DNA of 64,000 nt from JAHEFT01 sp963766195. GTDB taxonomy: Bacteria; Pseudomonadota; Gammaproteobacteria; Xanthomonadales; SZUA-36. The notes under the pieces are model-generated. The model was not told the origin of the DNA. It made no database searches and saw only the letters and a list, made by a program, of their open reading frames with translations. Positions 1 through 7,905 of this stretch are shown piece after piece. The DNA is taken from the NCBI GenBank assembly GCA_963766195.1, contig CAVXYY010000005.1, positions 558,001 through 622,000 of the forward strand. Direction: 5' to 3'. Numbering within the stretch: position 1 is the first letter of the stretch; the number at the start of each line of letters is the position of its first letter. A program made the position numbers and the translations under genes.

Positions 1-155
1 GGTGCACCCGCCGGTATCGGAACTTCCTGAAAAATTTCATTTGCCATCCGCGAGATATTTTGCGGATCGAGATAACTGCTTTGCGGCAAATCAACCCCGT
101 ACTGGCCCGGATGCCCGCGCTTGGGTAAATTTGGAAGGTTTTTATTGATAGTCAT
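1..155 (-). CDS. Probable encapsulin cargo protein, N-terminus only (cut by window edge)
   Basis: Only the first 51 residues lie in the window; the gene runs off the left end on the minus strand. The visible part is Pro/Gly/Asn-rich at first (NLPKRGHPGQYG) and then forms a short helix-like segment (DPQNISRMANEIFQEVP). This pattern fits the flexible N-terminal targeting regions of family 2 encapsulin cargo enzymes. The ATG at 155 overlaps the 3' end of the shell gene by 14 nt in another frame, so the two are co-transcribed and probably translationally coupled. Known cargo types in family 2 include cysteine desulfurases and terpene or polyprenyl enzymes. The catalytic domain is outside the window, so the enzyme class cannot be stated. 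Cysteine desulfurase is my best guess from the N-terminal pattern only. Confidence 0.6.
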   Translation of the reverse strand, partial: MTINKNLPNLPKRGHPGQYGVDLPQSSYLDPQNISRMANEIFQEVPIPAGA

Positions 156-1557
156 GGTAGTTCGTCACTTCAACGTCTTCCAGCATTCCCAGGGCGTCAT
201 CAACCAGCACCGCACAGGAGAAATACAGGTTGATGAGGTAACTGGAAATGGCGCGTGAATCTATGCCCATGTGACGGACAGACAAGCTGGGTTGTTGCTC
301 TCCGGGTATTCCAGTCTGGTGCAAACCGACAACTCCCTGGCGTTCTTCACCCAGCCTCATCAGCAGGATACTGGTTGTGCCCTGATCGACCAGGAGCTTG
401 TCGCAAGGCACGATCGGAACACCTCGCCAGGTCACAAATGGCGAGCCGAAAACCTCGAGGGTGGCAGGCGGAACACCGCGGCGGGTACATTCGCGGCCAA
501 AGGCAGCGATTGCCTGGGGGTGGGCAAGAAACATGGCCGGTGACTTCCACACTTTTGACAGCAGTTCATCCATGTCATCGGGGGTCGGTGATCCATCGCG
601 AGTCGCGAGACGCATGGAGGGAGCAACCTGGTTTATCAGGCCGAAATCACTGTTGTTGATCAATTCCCATTCCTGGCGCTCCTTCATTCCCTCGATGGTC
701 ATTCGAAGCTGTTCGCGAAGCTGGTTGATGGGTTCGTTGAAAATGTCCGCCATCCGGGTATGAATACGAACAATGCTTTGCAGCATCGTCAGGGCATATT
801 CCCTTGGGGTTTCGTCATAATCGACATGGGTGCCGGTCAGTTCGTCCTCGCTGGCTTCACCGGTATATGACTCAAGCTTCTGCTCTCCGAACTCATTGGC
901 AAGCGTCAGGCGCAGGCGGTCACGTTCTTCCATCACGCTGATCAGTTGTTCCTTCAAACCGGGAACATCCTTTAACAGCTTGTCGAAGTCCTTCCTGTCC
1001 AGTCCCAGCACCGATGTCGGGGTCACGGCTTCGACGGATGCCACCCGCGGCGAATCCATCAGCAAGGCAATTTCTCCGAAATAACTGCCCTCATTCATGA
1101 TCCCCAGTCGGATATTGCGGCCGTGTTTTCCCGCACGCCTGGCTTCTGTCTTGCCGGACAGGACGATGTAAAATTTGTCGCCGGGGTCGCCCTCATTGAT
1201 GATAATTTCTCCAGGCAAAAAAGTTTCTCCCTTGAACTTTCCGGCCAGCCTGTCCAGAATTTCTTCATCTACGTTCCGGAACAACGCCAACGCCTTCAGG
1301 TGATGGGCCTTTATCTGTCTGTCTCCGCCTTCAAAATCGAACCTGATCTTTTCATCTTGCGCCAGCACGATCTTTTGACGGTTGACGCGGTACGTGCCGG
1401 AGTTAACTTCAACCCAGGGAAGCAGACGCGACAGGTAACGCGGGGTGATCCCCACCATCTGTGGAACTGACTTGGTCGTTGTGGCCAGGTTCCGTGCGGC
1501 ATTCTGAGTGAACGAAGAAGATTTTTGTTCGCGTTGATCTTGCTGTTTTTCTGCCAT
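142..1557 (-). CDS. Family 2B encapsulin shell protein with cyclic-nucleotide-binding domain
   Basis: This 471-aa protein would form the shell of a protein nanocompartment. Residues 1-80 carry the N-terminal arm and the start of the HK97-type fold (VPQMVGITPRYLSRLLPWVE). Residues about 85-205 are a cyclic-nucleotide-binding domain with a phosphate-binding-cassette-like stretch (FGEIALLMDSPRVAS, about 160-174). The rest is the encapsulin/SrpI-type capsid domain. This insertion defines family 2B. The ATG at 1557 was chosen because AAGGAG lies 7 nt upstream (CTAAGGAGTTGGTC); an in-frame extension to 1695 has no such site and is not family-like. The partial gene downstream on the same strand overlaps its stop and is the likely cargo. 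The nucleotide domain may gate or sense a ligand, but that is inference. Confidence 0.9.
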   Translation of the reverse strand: MAEKQQDQREQKSSSFTQNAARNLATTTKSVPQMVGITPRYLSRLLPWVEVNSGTYRVNRQKIVLAQDEKIRFDFEGGDRQIKAHHLKALALFRNVDEEILDRLAGKFKGETFLPGEIIINEGDPGDKFYIVLSGKTEARRAGKHGRNIRLGIMNEGSYFGEIALLMDSPRVASVEAVTPTSVLGLDRKDFDKLLKDVPGLKEQLISVMEERDRLRLTLANEFGEQKLESYTGEASEDELTGTHVDYDETPREYALTMLQSIVRIHTRMADIFNEPINQLREQLRMTIEGMKERQEWELINNSDFGLINQVAPSMRLATRDGSPTPDDMDELLSKVWKSPAMFLAHPQAIAAFGRECTRRGVPPATLEVFGSPFVTWRGVPIVPCDKLLVDQGTTSILLMRLGEERQGVVGLHQTGIPGEQQPSLSVRHMGIDSRAISSYLINLYFSCAVLVDDALGMLEDVEVTNYHDYQ

Positions 1558-1858
1558 GACCCAACTCCTTAGGGATAGGTGATATTTATCGGTGCCAATT
1601 AGAGAACGAAGGCTGGAGAAACTGATCGGGAAGTCACCAGGCCAGCTACTCGCCAATGGTTGGATCAGCAGTATCACGGATACATCGTCCGGCAATTGAT
1701 CACAGTCAAATGAAAGGCTGTTAAATCGTGAAAACAGGTGTCTTTTTTTACCGGTATGCTAAAGTTTTAAGACTCCCTGCGATCACCGGACTGAGCCGGG
1801 CGGGTAGTTGACTCAGCCGGTCTCTCGCGAGAGCCTTTGCCGCGCGGAGATGAGGATA
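1558..1858. promoter_or_regulatory. Divergent intergenic region between encapsulin operon and glycan island
   Basis: About 300 bases separate the leftward encapsulin gene from the rightward small-peptide/sulfotransferase genes. It must hold the promoters of both. It contains an AT-richer stretch with a T-run at about 1742-1770 and a Shine-Dalgarno-like AAGGAG at the left end serving the shell gene. I see no clear -35/-10 pair, operator or RNA structure. Confidence 0.4.
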
Positions 1859-1960
1859 ATGTTAGTCAATACGGTGGCCGTGATCGTTGCTTTGTCAATT
1901 GCCATTCTCGGGTTCAAACGTAAGTCGTGGCTGGGGAGCCAGCCTCCAAGGCGCAAATGA
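1859..1960 (+). CDS. Small single-pass membrane peptide (33 aa), coupled to sulfotransferase
   Basis: An ORF of 33 codons encodes one hydrophobic segment (LVNTVAVIVALSIAILGF) followed by a basic tail (KRKSW...RRK), the layout of a single-span inner-membrane peptide with a cytoplasmic positive end. A purine-rich stretch (GGAGATGAGG) lies just upstream of its ATG. Its TGA stop overlaps the ATG of the following sulfotransferase in an ATGA arrangement (1957-1960), typical of translational coupling. That makes it likely to be a real gene and not chance. No family is recognised. It may help place the sulfotransferase at the membrane, which is inference only. Confidence 0.5.
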   Translation: MLVNTVAVIVALSIAILGFKRKSWLGSQPPRRK

Positions 1961-2559
1961 GTGCGGACATGCCTTATAGCGATCAACTACAAACAGTCTT
2001 CCTGCACATTCCGAAAACCGGTGGAACGACGATCAAGCGACTGCTTGGTATCCAACAGCTTAACAGTGAAAATCCTGCGTTGATTCCTTCACCCCAGCAC
2101 CTTACCTGTGCGCTTCTCAGGAAAAAAATGGGCAGCGAGAAATATGACAGTTATTTCAAATTCACCTTCGTCAGAAACCCGTGGTCACGCCTGGTCAGTG
2201 AATATTTTTGGCGGCAGGGCGCCCCAAAACGACGGGCGGATATGACTTTTTCCGAATTCACGAAATACGCAGAAGACGTTGTCCGCAATGGCTGCTTTTA
2301 CGACCGAAAGTTTGACGATCATTTTATCCGGCAAGTTGACTACACCAGTGATGTAAACAGGGTATTGCGATTTGAGCAGTTTGCGGAAGGCGCGATGTCA
2401 ATAGCCGGGCAACTGGGTGTCCATATCGATGAAGTGCCGGAAAAGCCGGCCCGTCGGCACGACAATTATTGGGAGTTTTACGACCCTGTGTCCAGGGCGA
2501 GGGTGGCGCGGGTATACCAGGAGGATATTGATGCTTTTGGCTATGAATTTGAAGGCTAA
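1957..2559 (+). CDS. Sulfotransferase family 2-type protein
   Basis: This 200-aa protein has the PAPS-binding signature of sulfotransferases: a P-loop-like 5'-phosphosulfate motif near residues 15-27 (FLHIPKTGGTTIKRLL) and the 3'-phosphate motif FVRNPWSRLVSEYFW at about residues 71-85. It probably transfers sulfate from PAPS to a sugar hydroxyl of a surface glycan. I chose the ATG at 1957 because it overlaps the stop of the upstream small peptide (ATGA). An in-frame ATG at 1972 is also possible. It is followed directly, with no gap, by a DUF5672 protein, and other glycosyltransferases follow, which points to polysaccharide or glycolipid modification. The acceptor cannot be read from the sequence. 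Confidence 0.85.
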   Translation: MSADMPYSDQLQTVFLHIPKTGGTTIKRLLGIQQLNSENPALIPSPQHLTCALLRKKMGSEKYDSYFKFTFVRNPWSRLVSEYFWRQGAPKRRADMTFSEFTKYAEDVVRNGCFYDRKFDDHFIRQVDYTSDVNRVLRFEQFAEGAMSIAGQLGVHIDEVPEKPARRHDNYWEFYDPVSRARVARVYQEDIDAFGYEFEG

Positions 2560-3486
2560 ATGGGGTATAGCCCGACTACATCAAGGTTTTCATTGGCCAT
2601 GAGCCTGTTGAAAGCCGCTCTTTCGGCCACCGAAACCGGTGGGTCCAGCGCCGAAGCGCTGGTGCAGTATTTTCACGACAGCGGAGTAGCACGCGACACA
2701 ATCACGGGTGCCCATTTACTTCCGCTTTACTCCCGGTTGAAGGTTAATTCCCCGGCAGGGAAAGCCTGCCTGGAGCCACCACCGCTGCAAACGACCGGGC
2801 TGCAAAGCAGTGAGCCGGTTTGTGCGGTAATCGTCGAAACCCGCAAACACCCGGCGTTGGATTTCGTGGTCAACACTTTTTCGGAACATCTGCGGGTCCC
2901 GGTACAGTTGTTCCATGGGATGGATAATGAATCGTTTATCCGGGACTCATCAATTTCCGCACTCGTTGACCAGGGTCGCGTGCAGCTTCAACGCATGAGT
3001 ATCGACGTGCTCCCGGCCAGACGTTATAACGCACTTTTTCTGAATCGTGAGTTCTGGAACTGCATGGCAGGGCGCAACAAAATCCTCGTATTCCAGACGG
3101 ATGCATTGGTGTGTGCTGCATCGCCCTATTCATTGGCGGATTTTTGTTCATTCGACTACATCGGTTCAGCCTGGAAATGCGACAGGCCCATCGGCTTGCG
3201 CATCAACGGGGGGTCCGGCGGACTGAGCCTGCGAGATTGGAAATGCTGTACCCGCAGCCTGGAAACCTTCCCTCCAGAAGCCTGGCCCGGCGGTGAGGAT
3301 GGTTATTTCGCTTTTCACCTTGACTTGATGGGATTCAAAGTCGGGCAGTCAGATGACTGCGCCCGTTTTTCGTCCCAGAAATTTTTCAAGTACAAAAGTT
3401 TTGGTGTCCATAAGCCTAAACTGATGAATCAACTCACCCGGCACATGTTTCTGAACTATTGTCCGGAGGTTCGGCGAATTTTATAG
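2560..3486 (+). CDS. DUF5672 family protein, glycosyltransferase-like
   Basis: This 308-aa protein matches the DUF5672 pattern. It has a Rossmann-like start of the domain (VCAVIVETRKHPALDFVVNT, about residues 87-106), then ILVFQTDALVC, FDYIGSAWKC, a NGGSGGLSLR segment and a GGEDGYFAF motif near residue 246. These resemble the nucleotide-sugar and metal sites of small glycosyltransferases, and DUF5672 members usually sit in glycan loci, as here. The ATG at 2560 directly abuts the stop of the sulfotransferase gene; an internal ATG at 2599 (MSLLKAAL) could be the true start. It is probably a glycosyltransferase of the same glycan pathway; donor and acceptor are unknown. Confidence 0.75.
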   Translation: MGYSPTTSRFSLAMSLLKAALSATETGGSSAEALVQYFHDSGVARDTITGAHLLPLYSRLKVNSPAGKACLEPPPLQTTGLQSSEPVCAVIVETRKHPALDFVVNTFSEHLRVPVQLFHGMDNESFIRDSSISALVDQGRVQLQRMSIDVLPARRYNALFLNREFWNCMAGRNKILVFQTDALVCAASPYSLADFCSFDYIGSAWKCDRPIGLRINGGSGGLSLRDWKCCTRSLETFPPEAWPGGEDGYFAFHLDLMGFKVGQSDDCARFSSQKFFKYKSFGVHKPKLMNQLTRHMFLNYCPEVRRIL

Positions 3487-3507
3487 TTCGGAAAAGAGCT
3501 TTGGCAG

Positions 3508-4593
3508 CTATGGTTGTGCGTTTTTCAGCAAACGTCGCAATGTGTTGATGTATTCAAGTTGCGAGTTACATTTCAGGTAATCCTCAAGCTTGCATATACC
3601 GGACAGATCAAGCGTCGACAGTTTTTGCGACAACCGGTAACGGCTTTCAAAATATGACGTCAGCATCATGTCACCCCGGTCATCGAAATCGACGATTTTC
3701 TCGATGTTTTTGAGGAACGTGCTTTCAAGATCCTGCAGGTTTGTTCGTGAGCTGATGCCTGGCAAGTCAACCTGAACATCAGTCGTTGGCAGCGATGAAA
3801 GGAATTTCATCAGCATGTACCTGGTTGGAATATCTGACCAGTTGGCGGTACCGGTCAGAAAGCTCGAAAGCCTGCTTCTCTCAGCCTGGCCGCTCTTGGC
3901 ATTGAAAAACTGGTGGTCCAGGACTCGAGTCAAAACATCCAGATGCCCCCTGGAAGCGAAATGCATGATAAACGGGTGTATCTGAAAGTACTGAAGTTCA
4001 GAAAACAGCTCATCGTGTCTGGGCTTTGCCGCTAGTTCATGGCCAGAACTCAAACAGTTTTTCAAGCCATGGATCCCATGAGAATGAATGCCCAGGCGAG
4101 TGATGCATCTCCGGCGGGCCATGCTCTTCACATGATCAGAAACGTATTTGGCAGACTGGCTCAGAATATCGAAAACACTGGATTCAGAGTAATTGGCCGA
4201 CATTAAATTCAACCATGGAAACTGAATTTGGCCAATGTCGGTTCCGACGTTATCCAGGAATTCTTCGATATTGGCAAATGTGTTCAGGTATAAAAATTCA
4301 TCGATATCGATGACCAACACCCAATCTTCAGCAATTAGCGGTAAATGGACGTTGTAACATCGAATTTGCCATCCTGGCCTGAAATCCTGGAAGTGCAGCA
4401 ATTCAATTCTGGGCCGGAACTGGCTTCCATCCATGAATGCCTTGATTCGAGCGAAATCGGAATCTGTACTCACGTAGTAAACACGATCTATGCCGAGGCT
4501 GAAATGATATTCCAGCCATTCTTCTGTGAAGGGTGTCTCGTTTCTTGCAATGCACAATATGGCCGTTGTAGTCATGGCTTTGTTCGAAGGCAT
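3508..4593 (-). CDS. Glycosyltransferase family 2/92-like protein
   Basis: The protein starts with a classic GT-A strand (TTTAILCIARNETPFTEEWL) and carries VLVIDIDEFLYLN near residue 100, which holds the DxD-type metal site. The segment EWLEYHFSLGIDRVYYVSTD is characteristic of GT92/DUF23-like and Glyco_tranf_2_4 proteins. It probably adds a sugar to a surface polysaccharide. The start is uncertain: ATG 4593, ATG 4575 or GTG 4620 are all in frame, and none has a strong ribosome site. The gene faces the two genes before it and diverges from the next one with almost no spacer. Its GC content looks clearly lower than most of the window, suggesting acquisition from elsewhere. Confidence 0.75.
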   Translation of the reverse strand: MPSNKAMTTTAILCIARNETPFTEEWLEYHFSLGIDRVYYVSTDSDFARIKAFMDGSQFRPRIELLHFQDFRPGWQIRCYNVHLPLIAEDWVLVIDIDEFLYLNTFANIEEFLDNVGTDIGQIQFPWLNLMSANYSESSVFDILSQSAKYVSDHVKSMARRRCITRLGIHSHGIHGLKNCLSSGHELAAKPRHDELFSELQYFQIHPFIMHFASRGHLDVLTRVLDHQFFNAKSGQAERSRLSSFLTGTANWSDIPTRYMLMKFLSSLPTTDVQVDLPGISSRTNLQDLESTFLKNIEKIVDFDDRGDMMLTSYFESRYRLSQKLSTLDLSGICKLEDYLKCNSQLEYINTLRRLLKNAQP

Positions 4594-4607
4594 TCCCCAT
4601 TCTGAGG

Positions 4608-5432
4608 GTGGTTCGACCACTTGGCAATTTCGGTGTAAGGTTACAATTTTGGCTGCCTGATTTGCCGCGCAAAGTTGATCATTGTTTGAAAGCCGCTTCT
4701 GTAAATACGCTTGAGGATAACCGCCCTCAATACAGACTGGGAGATGCCGTTTTTGCCCGGCATACCTCTCATGGTAAGAGGGCGTTTGATTTTGTGGCGA
4801 GCAACCGGACCCTGTTCGAGGGAACAGTGTTATTTGAATACGCCTCCAGGATAAATAGAAGCGACCATGGGCCTCAATGGCAGGTGCTCAAAGAGGTGGT
4901 GTCGGAAAAAACCCGGGAGCTTGGACTCGAACCCCCGAAGGAAAACGAGCTCGTAATTCACTTGAGAATGGGAGATCGCAAAGGGTTCAAGCGAGGTCCC
5001 GAAACGCTGGTCAACTATGTCATGGATTTGATAAAGGGAATCGATTCGCCAATATCACAAATAACCATAGTAACGGCGATACATTTCGGGAGGCTGGTTC
5101 TTGAAAAACAAATGTCGGCGGAACAAGTATCCATCGCAACATTCAGTGATAATGCAAAACTGCAAAATATCATTGGTCTGTTTTCAGCAAGGGGACGTGC
5201 AGCAAGACTGTATTCACACAAGGAAATAGACAGGGATTTCTGTTTCCTGTCGAACTCCCAATTATTGGTGTTGGGAAATGGGCATTTTTCCCTGTGTGCG
5301 GCGATGGTGTCGCAGGCCGAATGTTTTGTTCCCCCATGGGTTGAAAGCGGGTCGATTTTCAACATGAGTGAAATGCTCGAATCCAGGGCGGTTTGCCTGG
5401 CGCAACATCGGGTTTTCACGGTAACGCAATGA
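4608..5432 (+). CDS. Fucosyltransferase-like glycosyltransferase (tentative)
   Basis: The best clue is ELVIHLRMGDRKGF near residue 110, like the HxRxGD motif of GT11-type and related fucosyltransferases. The later FLSNSQLLVLGNGHFSLCAA region resembles the second donor-binding part of those enzymes, where a Ser/Asn-rich turn precedes a helix. Overall similarity is weak and the N-terminal 40 residues look nondescript. The start given is a GTG overlapping the divergent neighbour; a later non-ATG start is likely because homology appears to begin around RPQYRLGDAVF. It belongs to the glycan island and probably acts on the same polymer or glycolipid. It could instead be a different GT-B enzyme. Confidence 0.55.
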   Translation: MVRPLGNFGVRLQFWLPDLPRKVDHCLKAASVNTLEDNRPQYRLGDAVFARHTSHGKRAFDFVASNRTLFEGTVLFEYASRINRSDHGPQWQVLKEVVSEKTRELGLEPPKENELVIHLRMGDRKGFKRGPETLVNYVMDLIKGIDSPISQITIVTAIHFGRLVLEKQMSAEQVSIATFSDNAKLQNIIGLFSARGRAARLYSHKEIDRDFCFLSNSQLLVLGNGHFSLCAAMVSQAECFVPPWVESGSIFNMSEMLESRAVCLAQHRVFTVTQ

Positions 5433-5453
5433 ACGACGGGGAGAGTGGTAACG

Positions 5454-7505
5454 ATGTTTATATCCCACAACTATAAACTGCTATTTTTGGAGGTGCCCCG
5501 AACCGGGAGCCGATCCATCAGCCAGGCATTGACAGAACTGGATCCGGAATCCCCGACCGTTGCCGCACGTCGAACCGTTGGCAGTGGGGCGGATTACCAT
5601 GGCTTCAAAAGCGAATACCTGGCTGATCCGGCCTACCGGGTAATTGCCACGCACCGAAACCCCTATGAGCGCCTCTGGTCATTCTGGAAACACCGCAGGA
5701 ATACCGGCAATCCACCGATTTTTCATTCGATCACCTGGGCTGCCTATGTCGACTGGGTATGCGACCCTTCGACCCTGCCGGAACTGGCCAAAGCCCAGCG
5801 TGATATCCCGATTGCGGAAATGTTTGATCTGGACCGCGTCGATTTCTGGCTGGACTTCAGCAGATTGAGAGAAAGCTGGGAGGATCTGGCCCGGGGACTG
5901 GAGCTGCCTTTACCGCATCTGAAAATTCTTAATTCCTCCCCTGATCACGGCTACCTGTCCAACGCATACTCCCCATCCATTGCCAGGCGGGTCAGTGACC
6001 GTTTCGCAAAGGATTTTGATTATTTCAATTATTCCCGTGACTCATGGAAGATCGACAGCAGCAGTTCAGATGCACCCGGCGCGGAACTGGCGCCGGCTTC
6101 ATCGCAGGTCAAGGCGGGCTCCAGCAGGCCCAGGGTAGCAATCCTGACGACTTTCTCCCAGGGCAGGTCGGCGTACTCGCTTCAGCGGGTGGTCCAGGAT
6201 CAGCTCGCCATGTTTGTAAAACACGGTTATGAGCCCGTCCTGCTGGTTGTTGCCTCGGACTACTGGTCGGAACCGGGCGAATATTTCGCCCATGAGCGGG
6301 TAACGGTCATCCAGTATCCGGAGGTCAAATGGGTTAACCAGGTCGACGAAGACAAGGAGTTCCTCGCCGATATCGAAATCCTTCGCGAGGCTCTGCACGG
6401 GGCACTTTCAGAAGTTGACGTCGTGATCACGCATGACATTATTTACCTTCCACTGTTTTTGAAGCTATCGATCGCGTGCCGGCATGTCGCGAGGGAAATG
6501 CCGGCACTCAAGTGGCTGCACTGGATCCACTCGGCCACCGGGCCCGACCAACTGAACGCGGTAGGTATGGCATCCATTCTGTATGCGGATGTTCTGTCCC
6601 AGAAATGGCCCGGAAGCCATCCCGTTTTCTTCAACAGAATGTCCATACCGAGAATCGCCGGCAATTTTAACTACGAGTTGTCTGATGTAAAAATCGTGCC
6701 GCATCCGACAAACATCTGTCATTTTCTGGGCCTCGGCCCTTTGACAACCCGGCTGTATGAAGAGAAGCGCCTGTACCTGGCCGATTACGTCAGCATCGTG
6801 CCGGTCAGGCTCGATCGTGGTAAACAGGTGGATTGGATCATCAAGATCATGGCGTGCCTGAAGGCGCTGGGCGAAAGTGTCCGAATTGTCGTGATGGATT
6901 TTCACTCCCAGGACAAAGACAAGGGTGAGTACCGCAAGGAGCTGAAAAGCATAGCTTACAAATGGGGTCTCAGCAGCGAGGACCTGACTTTTCTCTCCGA
7001 ATTCGACGCCAGTCTGAAATCAGAAGCTCCGCATGAAATGGTGCGGGAACTGTTTTCGCTCGCCAACGTTTTTATCCAGGCAAGCACTTCAGAGAGTTAT
7101 TCCCTGGCCACGCAGGAAGCGGCCATTTGCGGAAATCTGCTGGTCCTGAATGACGATTTTCCACCCTTTCGCGAAATGTACGGGGAACAGGCTCTGTATT
7201 TTCAGTTTTCTTCGAATATCGACCGGATTCGGCTGCAGGATGGTGATACAAGGCTGGAAATACAAACCCTGGAATTCCCATATCACCCCATGGATTTTCC
7301 GGAAAATCTGGTCAGCTACAAGGATGGCTCATGGTGTGTGCCAGGTGATTGCGCCCATGCGAACGTGATCGCCAAAAGAATACGCTACGAGTTTTCCAGC
7401 AATATTGCGCTGCTTCAAAGACAGAGGCGTTTGCGGGACCGCAACCTCTTTACCGTATTCAGCCGGCACCTGGAACCGTTGATCCTCGCTGTTTGCGAGA
7501 AATAG
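5454..7505 (+). CDS. Bifunctional sulfotransferase-glycosyltransferase fusion
   Basis: This protein of about 683 aa has two separate enzyme parts. Residues about 1-205 form a sulfotransferase-like domain with LEVPRTGSRSISQAL (5'-phosphosulfate site) and VIATHRNPYERLWSFWKH (3'-phosphate site). After a Ser/Ala/Pro linker, residues about 225-680 look like a GT-B glycosyltransferase: PRVAILTTFSQGRSAYS at its start, SIVPVRLDRGKQVDWIIKIM in the second Rossmann domain, and the donor-site stretch STSESYSLATQEAAICGN. The ATG at 5454 was chosen over the GTG at 5445 because GGGGAG lies 10 nt before it. A single protein could both elongate and sulfate a glycan. The fusion is read directly from one uninterrupted frame; the substrate is unknown. 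Confidence 0.8.
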   Translation: MFISHNYKLLFLEVPRTGSRSISQALTELDPESPTVAARRTVGSGADYHGFKSEYLADPAYRVIATHRNPYERLWSFWKHRRNTGNPPIFHSITWAAYVDWVCDPSTLPELAKAQRDIPIAEMFDLDRVDFWLDFSRLRESWEDLARGLELPLPHLKILNSSPDHGYLSNAYSPSIARRVSDRFAKDFDYFNYSRDSWKIDSSSSDAPGAELAPASSQVKAGSSRPRVAILTTFSQGRSAYSLQRVVQDQLAMFVKHGYEPVLLVVASDYWSEPGEYFAHERVTVIQYPEVKWVNQVDEDKEFLADIEILREALHGALSEVDVVITHDIIYLPLFLKLSIACRHVAREMPALKWLHWIHSATGPDQLNAVGMASILYADVLSQKWPGSHPVFFNRMSIPRIAGNFNYELSDVKIVPHPTNICHFLGLGPLTTRLYEEKRLYLADYVSIVPVRLDRGKQVDWIIKIMACLKALGESVRIVVMDFHSQDKDKGEYRKELKSIAYKWGLSSEDLTFLSEFDASLKSEAPHEMVRELFSLANVFIQASTSESYSLATQEAAICGNLLVLNDDFPPFREMYGEQALYFQFSSNIDRIRLQDGDTRLEIQTLEFPYHPMDFPENLVSYKDGSWCVPGDCAHANVIAKRIRYEFSSNIALLQRQRRLRDRNLFTVFSRHLEPLILAVCEK

Positions 7506-7533
7506 CGTGCCCCTATAATAACCAGCCGGCCTG

Positions 7534-7558
7534 CTTCCGGTGAGCGTTAGCCCGGAAG
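7534..7558. repeat. Inverted repeat overlapping the peptide gene's stop codon
   Basis: A perfect 7-bp stem, CTTCCGG at 7534-7540 and CCGGAAG at 7552-7558, encloses an 11-nt loop that holds the TAA stop of the leftward peptide gene. It lies between the convergent ends of the fusion glycosyltransferase and the peptide. It could stabilise or end transcripts, but no U-tract follows on either strand, so a classical intrinsic terminator is doubtful. Confidence 0.35.
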
Positions 7559-7807
7559 GGAACTTACCGGTGGCCCTAACGTGTATGTGGTTGAAGTTGA
7601 AGTAGTACTTGAGCTACTGGCCTGGGCATGTGCTGGCAGAATCACTGTATTCACTACCGGTCCCAGCCACAGCGGGGCTGATGCTACAACACCGGTTCCG
7701 AGAACTGCGCGCTTGAGCAATTTCCGACGGGCGAGTTCCTTCTCACTGAGGTTCTCATTCGAATCGACAGAATTCTGGCCTTCTTCGGTTAACTTGTCGT
7801 CAGACAT
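7547..7807 (-). CDS. Small Tat-like secreted peptide of an HprK/PqqD-type system
   Basis: This 86-aa protein begins with an acidic stretch, then a twin-arginine-like signal (LARRKLLKRAVLGTGVV at about residues 25-41), a hydrophobic core and the segment VVNTVILPAHAQAS. It ends in a short Ser/Thr/Pro tail (SSSTTSTSTTYTLGPPVSSL). From memory, proteins with an RRKLLK signal and a PVVxxVxLPAHAQxS ending recur beside PqqD and HprK-like genes in proteobacteria. AHA is a good signal-peptidase site, so the mature product would be the short tail, or the whole may stay membrane-anchored. A ribosome site AGGTGA precedes the ATG. It is the last gene of the cluster and a plausible substrate of its enzymes; modification is inference. 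A hairpin at 7534-7558 spans its stop codon. Confidence 0.7.
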   Translation of the reverse strand: MSDDKLTEEGQNSVDSNENLSEKELARRKLLKRAVLGTGVVASAPLWLGPVVNTVILPAHAQASSSSTTSTSTTYTLGPPVSSLPG

Positions 7808-7905
7808 GGCTCAATCACCTGGTTAGTTGAATCGGATTTAAGAATAAGTTGATCAAGCAGCAACGTCAATAATTTTATTTCTGAACACAAACTTGTGACG
7901 ATGAG

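Noticed and set aside
1558..1695. N-terminal extension of the encapsulin to 1695
   Set aside because: The ATG at 1557 has a perfect AAGGAG site; the extension shows no family similarity.
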